From Ceratodon purpureus (Eukaryota > Streptophyta > Bryopsida > Pseudoditrichales > Ditrichaceae), in the NCBI GenBank assembly GCA_014871385.1, contig CM026429.1, forward strand, positions 12,561,783 to 12,625,782: a DNA stretch of 64,000 bases, read 5' to 3'. A model generated the notes under the pieces. It made no database searches. It was not told the origin of the DNA and saw nothing but the letters and a program-made list of their open reading frames with translations. Positions 11,930 through 20,706 of the stretch are shown here, one piece after another (position 1 is the first letter of the stretch; every line of letters begins with the position of its first letter). The position numbers and the translations under genes are program-made.

Positions 11930-12160
11930 GCATGATAGTGCCATTCGCTTACTGCGCATGATACTGTCCATTCGCATATTGTGCATGATATTGTCCATTC
12001 GCATATTGTGCACGATATTGTCGATTCACTTAGTGTACATGATACTATCCATTTGCTTACCATGCCATAATATTATCCATTTGCTAACTGTAAATGAAAA
12101 TGTCCATTCGCATATTGTGCATAATACTATCCATTTGCTTAGTGTATATGATTCTAGTGA
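11930..12160. repeat. 27-bp minisatellite, about eight to nine imperfect copies
   Basis: A unit close to CATGATACTGTCCATTCGCA plus about seven bases is repeated in tandem. Copies begin about every 27 bp, for example near 11931, 11957, 11984, 12011 and 12038, and diverge toward the right. The period is a multiple of three, so spurious repetitive open frames appear on both strands. Confidence 0.8.
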
Positions 12161-12348
12161 TTGATAGGATGTCCAAGTTAATGAATTGCAACGGGGAGGA
12201 GGTCGAGTTTGAACTTTGATGTCCAAAGATGTTTCGAGCGCTACCATAAGTTAATGAGGCAATTCCACAAGAGATCAGGGAAGCTCAAGAAGGTTGAATT
12301 GAATTTGGAGGCCTCAAGATTGTTGAGTAGAGGAGGGTCGAACGCCCA

Positions 12349-12780
12349 TCCGGAAACTATCATCGTAGTTGGTCGGGGCCACATCCTTGGTTGTCTTGCT
12401 TCAATAACTGCGAAGGAACTATTGAATGGACAACATGTAGTGGATTCCTTATCCTTTCGTTAATCTCACTTTGATTTTTTCAGGTTTCTTGAATTATGAT
12501 TTAAGAATTTTAAATCATGAATTGGTCGGGTGGGTGAAACAAGTTGTTGTACGTTGTGAGGGCATTTGTTTATCAGGTGGTTCTGTGAAGCACAAGGTGA
12601 AATTTCTCATGTTCTGGAAGAAGGCCATGCACACCAATCCAAGGAAGGGGCAGTTTCATTATAGATTACCCTCTTGTTTTTTCCCAAAGCAATTCATGGG
12701 TAAGTTTGATGTGCACTTATTTGCAACAATAGTTTTGTGGTTCATGTACGGGTATGTATCACCTGAAGATGTTCGATAGA
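12349..12780 (+). pseudogene. Decayed ribosomal protein uL13 (RPL13a) copy
   Basis: The stretch from 12349 encodes IIVVGRGHILGCLASITAKE then LLNGQHVV, matching the N-terminal core of plant RPL13a (VVDARHHMLGRLASxxAKELLNGQKVV). From about 12541 a second stretch encodes QVVVRCEGICLSGGSVKHKV and then KFLMFWKKAMHTNPRKG, matching the next segment ([35 protein letters not shown]). The two stretches are separated by about 100 bp with an intron-like tttttcag, so this looks like a duplicated gene copy rather than a retrocopy. The third segment is mostly lost, a stop closes the frame at 12780, and many otherwise invariant residues have changed. The true gene would bind 28S rRNA in the large ribosomal subunit. 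This copy is very unlikely to work. Confidence 0.75.
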
Positions 12781-14141
12781 TTTTGGAGAAGCACATTGGT
12801 CTTGGACATGTGGTGGAACGGCTCTAGAGGTAATTCCAACTCATTTTGAGAAACCATGGAATGTTCAAAATCGAAGTAGTACTTTGGAGTTGAAAAAGAA
12901 ATGTTGCAAGATTTTTAAATTCTGGAACTTATAGAAATCTACACACAATTGTTTTCTAGTATACTAAGTCTTCGAATCTCGTTTTGGTAAGCAGCTAATA
13001 CTTTACGAACAGGCTTCAACGTGATGAATAGCACAACTAGAAAGGATGGCACCCATTCCCCACATACTTTAGAATCTTGCTTATGCTTTTTCAATTCACT
13101 TCAAATCAAGACTCTATGAGAATCAACTCTATGTCGCATCCTAGTGTAAGAACTTATATCCAAAGGTTTCTAAAGAGGAACGTTACGTAACTCTATATTA
13201 CTGTTGGTGATTCAACACATCACTCAAAAGTCACTCAAAATTCACATCATACTGTAAAGATATTTGATTCTCCCAAGTGTTACAGCTTAAGTTTTTTTTA
13301 GTTAACAAGAGTGTGGCTACAAATTCATGTCATATTTGGTATATAGCACCTGTCAGGTCCAATCAAATCATGCATCAGACCTGTTTACAAGACGAAGATT
13401 ATGATCTCACATGTTCGTTTCCTCTACAGTATATACATCCCCTGGGCCCTTCCACTATCTGATCAACGTGGAAGTGAAATTCGACTCAAAATTACCCAGA
13501 GATTCTTAAAAACTGTGTTCACCTGCTTTCATGTCCAATAGAGGCAAATCAAAACGTGGCATCCCCTATCTATTGTCTGAAGGCATACAAATCCTCAGTG
13601 CTAGAATGGTGGACCCCTGAGTCTGTTCATGAAACTGATCTGGGTCCGATACTGGAATGGGCGTCTTCAAATTCATCATTATTTTCATAAATAGCCTCCT
13701 CACACAGCAGGCACTCCGGTGTGTAGGCTTCAACAATCTTGCGCAGTGCTGGGGAGTCCTTACAATCCTCGCTGGCGATGGCAAGTGAGATGACCTGGGA
13801 GGATCGGTAGTAGTTCATCTTGCACATGGATCAATACAGAAATGGCCACAGCAGTGCAAGATGAACTACTACCCATCTTCTGCGCGTGCCGATCAATATA
13901 GAAATGGGCATCAGAAGGATGGTGTATAAAACTTTAGATATGCCAACACACAATACCTCGATCAACAGCAAAACAAACTCATTATGTGTACATTCAAGAT
14001 CATGAAATTGATTGATCATGCATGCACAATGCACAAAGAGTAATTATGAACATTGGCTGCCTAAGCTCCATTGCTAGTTGCCTGAGCACTGATATTGCCC
14101 TAGCTCATTGACAGCTTGAAGGAATGATGAGTGGCAATCGT
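12781..14141. other. Intergenic, with a minus-strand open frame near 13627-13827
   Basis: The minus-strand frame 13627-13827 has plausible codon character (…EAYTPECLLCEEAIYENNDE…, two CxxC-like cysteines) and could be an exon of an unrecognised gene. No neighbouring exons could be assigned. A 19-bp perfect inverted repeat lies at 13807-13825 and 13854-13872. Confidence 0.3.
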
Positions 14142-15396
14142 TTAGATGGGGAGGCAAGAGGAGACGCGCGGGTAGACGACGGCGGAAGGGTGCGCCATGA
14201 TGCGGCGGCCCTTCAAGTGATGAAAGCAGTAGATCAATGCGCCCACGAGCCAGTCCACGGCGGCGGCCATATCACCTGTAGGAGCTTCAGATATCTGAAG
14301 TACATCAATCCATACTAACGATCACCCGCCCCCAATTACAGCCACGAAGCAAACGTCCAACAAACTCAGACAAACCGCAAGCAAGATAACGCTCGCCACG
14401 ACACTGCTCATACTGCTAAAACAAGACTCCAAAATATTTACACAAAGCAAACACCAATCGCTCTGGGAAGACATCTCATAATCACTCCGGTAACGAAACA
14501 GCATGTATAGCAAAAGAACAACTCAGAATATCCATTACAACCCAAACGACATTGTCCACGAAGCCGTCCTAAAAGACCACATCACACTTCAGTCCAAGAA
14601 GTAAATCCTAAGACACATCGTGAGGATAGTCTGCCTTGGTTGAGTTATGTCCACCCAAAACACAATTACACAGGACACCAGTAACAGCTATTGTCCATGA
14701 TGCCCTATTTTTTGCCCAAAAACACCCGAAAAGGGTCCAAATCCCCTAAAGTTTCAAAAATACAGCACAAAGGGAAAACCCTTGATAGGGAAACAAGAAT
14801 ACACAGGACACTTGAGGCCAAAGCAAGGCCAGACCTTGAACGAGACCTCTGTCTCATGCGCAACGAGACCAAATATAAAGATCAAATTCAGCCGAAGGGG
14901 ATCATACATGAGTCACAAAATTCAATCCAACCTTACATGTTAACCTTACATCCTGGCGACTCACCAAACCCATAGCCAGATACGAAGCACATCAAAACCC
15001 ATCAAGATTAGCCACCAAAGCCGTTCAACAATAAATGTCCTCATTAATCTGAAGGATCAGAAAACTCAGCTACCAAAGACAGTCTAAACAGAACCCTACA
15101 CGGGTGCATCGGGGGAAGCTCCACTCAGATTTAAAGATCAAGGCACGAAGGAGCACATACCTGTAGGGGCTTCAGATATTAGACGACCACTGACCATCAC
15201 AGGATCTTCTTTCGTTCCTGCTACACCCAAAAAGTCCTTGATCTGCGTCCAGGAAGCGACTGACCTGTCATTTCCAAATGCAAGTACCTTGAACTTCAAA
15301 CACCAAGTCATGGGGTCCCCTACGCACACCGTAATCTTGAGCAGGCGGACATACTGAAGTGGAGGAATCGAGCACTTCATACCCGAAATAGGCCAC
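14142..15396 (-). CDS. Small gene of unknown function, two exons
   Basis: Exon 1 begins somewhere near 15396 and ends at 15161 with donor CCTACAG|gtatgt. It encodes a stretch including LQYVRLLKITVCVGDP, WCLKFKVLAFGND and DFLGVAGTKEDPVMVSGRL. The YVRLLK…LKFKVLAFG pattern loosely recalls discoidin-like beta-sandwich domains, but I cannot assign it. Exon 2 (14275-14142) joins in frame after acceptor ctacag and encodes GDMAAAVDWLVGALIYCF, a possible hydrophobic helix, then GRRIMAHPSAVVYPRV and a TAA stop. The start is unresolved; an ATG at 15380 is in frame. The gene follows QueC on the same strand and its first exon lies against the QueC 3' UTR, so it might instead be an alternative 3' part of that transcript. 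Confidence 0.35.
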
Positions 15397-15443
15397 GTAC
15401 ATCCTCAATGCGTTTGAAGTTCAAGGTACTTGCATTTGGAAAT
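15270..15443. repeat. Perfect 32-bp inverted repeat with 110-bp spacer
   Basis: Bases 15270-15301 (starting ATTTCCAAATGC) are the exact reverse complement of 15412-15443. One arm lies in the presumed coding exon of the small unknown gene and the other in the 3' flank of the QueC-like gene. Confidence 0.9.
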
Positions 15444-15658
15444 CCCTCCGAAAAAGTCTCCATCTTTTGATTTTGCCTCAAAGAATGTATGCCAGAGGCT
15501 TTCCATCTTTTTGAATACTAAAACATTTGACGATCTAGAGGTTTTTTCATCAAATAAACGATACATCAAAAACTGGTTAGACCTGGACCGCATCACAGCT
15601 CCAGAAAGCTTCAATCCTCAGATCTCTGATTCCTCGGAGATAGCACTTCCATTCTGAG

Positions 15659-17170
15659 TCACTTCTCATAGAATCCAGCAGGTTCCTGCTCTGACGCTGA
15701 AGCAAAAGCCAGCTGCCTTGATCTACACTGCAATCCAAACCAGTGCATATCGATTTAGTATAGTACTTTCAGATACTTATCCCAATGATTGCAGAGAATG
15801 CAAGAATGCGGAGAGTGTTTGGATTATTCATAGGTTACAGCAAAGTAGCAGAATTATTCACTTTTATCACAAGTATCTCTGCATTTTACTGAACAGAATA
15901 AGATATTAAGCAACATATTCCAGTCATGGTTGTTAAGCAGAGAACCTGATGACAACGGCCACAGTGGACAGGTCGACCAACCATGCAGCTGTAAGTATCA
16001 CCCAAAGGCACGCCCAAGGACTTCCCCAAGCTGATCACCTCAGCCTTCGTTAAATGGCTGCAATCGCAACAAATACGCCACCGTATTAATCATTGAGGGT
16101 TACACAATCAACAAGAATTCATGCACCGCACAATACATTCATAATTGCAGAGTTAATCAAATATGCACTGAGGTCTCACAGAACATCGATCCTCGAATGG
16201 TACCTCAAAGGAGTAAGTAGCGTCACGGGCGGCTGCAACGAGGCTGCTGTAGAACGGAAACTATCTAGAAACGTTTGAGACGCACTGCATAATGACAATC
16301 ATTCAAAATTCAGGAATCCCTTGTCATTGTCCTGCAAAGAGAAAAAAACTCGATGTCGAAATAAGATGAACGAAAGGACAATCCGTTACCTTGAGTATGA
16401 GCCGAGGTCCTCTTTGTTCAGCCCAAGGGCGACCACGTTTGACCCTAACTTCAACAAAATTATGTCACACCATTTTCATGCCTTCAGAACTACAATATAG
16501 GACCCCTTGAAAAAGTGCTTCCAGATGATCCGGATTCACAAAATCTACCAGGCCTACGACGGCATTTCTCAAATCAAAATCAAAAAATTTGTTGCATTTA
16601 AAACTTCAACATGGATGTCTCGACCTGAAGTCAACTAACAGCGGCAGTGTCAAACAAGAAAATTCGCAATTGAAGAATGTAGCAAACCTGACTGGCATAG
16701 CTCGCTGCCAGCCCTAGAATCACAAGATTTCTATGTGGCAAAGGCACGAACGACTTGGCCTGTCGCTGCAATGCCCTAAATTGTTCTCCCACCTGCAATC
16801 GTCAGGCACCTTCAGAACAAGTCCCAATGTCCTTGAATTCTTTCATTACTGCAACAGATTGAAACGAGGCAGAAAGAGCACTTACCCCGGACATGTCAAT
16901 GCGGCTTAACTGCAACCCAAGTTTAGTGCAGATCTTGTCACTTGCCTGCTCCTCCATCGCTGCCCCCCTTTGCCCATAATTGATATACCTAAATTTAACG
17001 AAAACAATCGTCAAACGCGAGAATTTTCAAAAGAGCTAGGGTTTAAGGTTCACGGTGCGATTGGGAGCTCACAAAGGATGTAGAAGCGCGGAAGACGACC
17101 GCCAGTGATATAGCAACGCAGCGCTCTCAATTCCACCACTCATCAATACCACGCTGCTGGTTCCGGCCAT
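15659..17170 (-). CDS. QueC/ExsB-family 7-cyano-7-deazaguanine (preQ0) synthase-like protein, seven exons
   Basis: A complete 200-residue model results from exons 17170-17073, 16988-16886, 16792-16688, 16448-16390, 16260-16204, 16057-15946 and 15727-15659, all with GT-AG borders and matching phases. The PP-loop ATP-binding motif is SGGIES (11-16, Glu where most have Asp). The family YGQR motif is at 37-40 in YINYGQRGAAMEEQA. The QueC RN(T/L)…L…A.YA motif is RNLVILGLAASYA (88-100). LTKAEVISLGKSLGVP (143-158) is diagnostic, and the four zinc-binding cysteines SC…CGRCxxC are intact (C165, C173, C176, C179). Bacterial QueC makes preQ0 from 7-carboxy-7-deazaguanine, ammonia and ATP on the way to queuosine. 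This protein is some 20-30 residues shorter, mainly after GLNKED (111-116), so the substrate may differ. No transit peptide is evident. The introns show it is a eukaryotic gene, not contamination. Confidence 0.88.
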
Positions 17171-17970
17171 GGCCAACGCCCCTGCTCGCAGACTTCAAAA
17201 ACTCGCCCGCCCACAAACGATAAATCCTCGAATCCTTAAAAAAATACCAATCTCAGCAACAGTTGCTTCAGTGATTACATCCCCGATTCAGCACAGTCGC
17301 ATTCAAAAAATCTACCACATCTCATTCCCACACTCCAAGTACTCCACATCACACCACTCTTCATTAGCTAGTATAATACTCTGCGCTCCGAACGCGAACT
17401 TTTGCAGAAAGCAGGAAAAAACTTTTACCCCTCGCCGTGTGGCAAAACACGTTCCCGTGAGTCGAGAGCAAGTGAGCTCGCCTGCTGGCCCAGTGGCAGT
17501 GCAATTACTGGAGCGGGTAAGCGGACTTGTAGCGAGCGCCCCAAAGATAGCGCAGAGATGGAGAAATTAGCGAGGAAAGGCAACTGGAGACGATCAGGTT
17601 TCGGTGCTGGTCAGCGGGACAACGACAAGTGCAGCACTTGCCCGCAGCCCAACTGCATTGCGCCCGTCAATCTCGCAAATCTCCTCTCGCCGTTGCTGGC
17701 TGCGCCATCAGTGGCCAGTGGCCTAATGGCGCGTCCCAGACTCCAGTTGCGTCCCACCCACCACCTCCCTCCATGCCCCATGCTCCATCATAAGGCCACC
17801 CCGGGCGACACATTTCCCAGGTTTTCATTGGCATATATGTGTTTGGTGATGTGCATGTGATCCTCCCTCTCGTCCCTCCTGACATGCCATTCCCCTTCTA
17901 GAGTCCTCATCTCAGCTCAAGAGGTGCTCAGTTCCAGTTGTAGAATTCTGCTTGGAGTAAGTTTGTGAGA
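17171..17970. other. Divergent promoter region between the QueC-like gene and the secreted-protein gene
   Basis: About 800 bp separates two divergently transcribed genes. Open frames at 17169-17570 and 17402-17860 (+) have no recognisable protein and are rejected as coding. Confidence 0.4.
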
Positions 17971-19593
17971 ATGGCGGGTGTGAGGACGACGCTGGCTGTC
18001 GTGCTACTTGGGTTGTGCGTGTTGGCGGGTGTGGCCCATGGATTTGTGGTAGAGCAGCAGCAGGATGGACCTGACAGTGCGTGGCAGTTTTCTTTGGATG
18101 GCAATGGCGTAGACGAGCCTGTGTTGGCGGCTGAGCAGGGAGGACATCTGGTGGGTGAGCTGAAGGATTTTAAGATTAAAGGATTCGAAAGCTACGACGC
18201 CGGGGTGGCAGGAAGTGGGGATGTTGCTAATGTCAACCAGTTCTCGGACAACACCTTCGCTAGTGATGTGCCTGAGCAGTTCAGCTCCAGCGATGTCAAT
18301 TCCAACCAGTTTCAAGCGCAAGACGACCAATTCGCCACGCAGGATAACAGCAGGTCGGGTGACGAGGGGTATGTCTACAACGCAAGGTTGCAGTCCAGGA
18401 CCGAGTTCGATACCAGCGATGTGGCTGAGCCTGACAATGCCGGATCCTACGACTACAACCGTTTCTCAGCACTTCCGGAGGGGTTTTCCGCGCCTGCGTC
18501 TCAGTTTAACCGCCAGCCCTCATCCGCTTCGTACGTGCTTGGTGTCCCCGAACAGAGGGAAGAGGAGGCTCGCCCAGACTACGCCTACGATGCTCGCGCA
18601 GAAGGTAATGGCGTAGATGGTACATCTTTCTCCACCCTTGATATGCAGGACGCCTCTGACGATCACGCAGTGCCAGCGAAGGAGGTGGGCACAACCTCGG
18701 CGCCCGCCGGCGAGTCACTCCCACCTTATGTGTACGATGCTCGCACAGGAAGTTCAGGTTCAGAGAATGAAGGGAGTGCAGGTGGGGCATCGTTCACCAC
18801 CACTGACTCCGTGCAGCAGCAGGAGAGCTCTGAGGATGAGGTGGTGCCTGCCAAGGGCCACGAAGGGCCTGTCTCTTACTACACTCCCGCGAGTGACCGC
18901 AACGGAGCTTTCGTCTTCTACGACCCACGAAGCGACGAGGAGAAGAAGTTGGGCTCAAAGGTCGATGACTCTGCTGGCGCGGCCTCACTCGCAAAGACTG
19001 ACACGACCACCTCAGCGTCAACCACGCCTGTTCAGGGCACTCCGAAGGCCACCGAAGGCACCCATGGATGTCCTAACTCGTAAGCTCCCGATCCTACTTC
19101 CTTGAGAGATCACACGGCAACTGAGGCTGTTTCCTTGCTTTTTTTGTCGATGAACATGATGTCCTCGCCTCCTAGTTCACTTTTTGCTGGAATGTGATGA
19201 TCCTTGTGGCCTAATTTAGCAAATGCTGTGGGAATGTGTGAATTCAGATACTGGGCTCAGCACGTGGATCAGTGGCCCGCACAGTTGAAGATCACCACCC
19301 TTGTCTCGCAAGCTTTCGGAGCATACGCCGTGAAGAAGAACCTCGAGATCGTCTACGGGACTACCACAGTGTTCCAGGCTTTGTTGGACTCACGAGACGA
19401 CCCATACAGCAAGCTCCTGCGCCACGCCGTCGCTGCCTTGCTCAACGCCTATGCCAAGACCGCGTACACGCTTCGCCCCGCCGAGGTGGCGCAGCTGTTC
19501 AACTCCGCCTTGGTGTCCAGAACCACGGCGGCAGCGCAAGCCCAGAAGTTTGAGAACGAGAACCACGCCTTCGGCGCCAACGAATGCAAGTAG
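17971..19593 (+). CDS. Secreted protein with YxYDAR repeats and a plant C-terminal module, two exons
   Basis: Exon 1 is 17971-19079 and exon 2 is 19248-19593 (TC|A junction restoring Ser), giving 484 residues. The start at 17971 gives a clear signal peptide (LAVVLLGLCVLAGVAHG). The middle is acidic, rich in Ser, Gln, Asp and Gly and probably disordered. It has repeats ending in YVYNAR, YAYDAR, YVYDAR and VFYDPR, each followed by a Ser/Gly-rich linker and a FxTxD segment. The C-terminal about 110 residues (CPNSYWAQHVDQWP, then FQALLDSRDDPYSKLLRHAV and AALLNAYAK) match a module found at the C terminus of several plant secreted or wall proteins, in which a YW..HP segment precedes a conserved LLNA helix. 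A cell-wall or apoplastic role is inferred; no enzyme motif is seen. The exact family name is uncertain. Confidence 0.75.
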
Positions 19594-20706
19594 AGTTCTG
19601 GCGCACTCAAGCGTGGGCTCGATCTTAGGATGTAGACACATTACAGTTAATCTAGACATTCTTACAATTCTTGTGTAGTTGAGGACTCTGGGTTGGTCAT
19701 GGTGTCGATGTATCGATGATCGTACATTGCAGTCCGCTTCGGTGATGAGTAGGGTCGGGATTCTACCAAGATGCAGGTCGTGTAGGCCGCACGGGTGACC
19801 CTCAGGCTCGTCCGAGGTGATGAATTCAGGCTGAGCGCTTCATATGTATTCCTGTTCCCTCATAAAACCGTACACTTGATCAAGTGGCTTTTTGTTCATA
19901 CATATATGTTCCCTTTTGCAATTGTCCATGTTGTCTAGAAGTTAAATGAACATGGTGATGTGTGGTGTCCTAGCCATCCCCGAATTGCACCTTTCCTTCT
20001 AACGGTGATTCGGTGCTTGTGTTGCACTCCTGCGAAGCTCAGGTGCTCAGTGGGAGCCCCTGGACAAAATGTTTGTTGAAATGCATGATGTGTACTTCAA
20101 TTCACGGTTTTACACGAATAATGATGGAGAAAAAATCACAATTTCCATCGTCACAACAACCCAGGTAACGCCACGGTTCGATCAATTCCTATATCTAAAA
20201 AATCATCTCACCCATCTTCACTACATCGAAGGCTCAAAACCATAAACCAGTATGCACGCAACGGACTCTTACAGTCACTTGCCATCGACGCAGAACAAAA
20301 CCTCGATCTTCTCAAACTCCACAGAAACTCAAACCCCTCCCCCAAGTCGATCAGAAACGATAACTGCTTACCTTCTCTCCAGCTTCAGGCAGGAGGAGTT
20401 TACAGTACAGACCTCGGTTTTTGCAGAGTCGATGAGGTCGTCCTGCGTTGTTACTGACAAAAAAGTGATATCGAAACAGTACCATCCCATAGCCCAGTTC
20501 AGTGGAATTAATTTAATATATCCGAACCGAACCCCGCTTTCCCGATGTGGTCTAGATGGGTTAACTTACTCCCTTTGGCTGTTCTGATTATGATGCGGCT
20601 CACTTTGGAAGGAATCCGAAGACCAAAACAAACGTGCCCCAAGGTTTTCGGATTGAGGACACTCACGTGAGGTCGTGTTGCGACGTTGTGGGGCAGAGAT
20701 TTGGAC
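19594..20706. other. Intergenic, P450 promoter side
   Basis: No gene is supported. This stretch is probably 3' UTR of the secreted-protein gene followed by upstream sequence of the P450. The frame 20252-20587 has no homology that I recognise. Confidence 0.35.

Noticed and set aside
11690-11935. Overlapping frames inside TIR element B
   Set aside because: They lie within a non-coding 400-bp element and end at its inverted repeat.
12209-12348. N-terminal part of the frame leading into the uL13 copy
   Set aside because: It does not match uL13 and has no support as an exon; only the part from 12349 is homologous.
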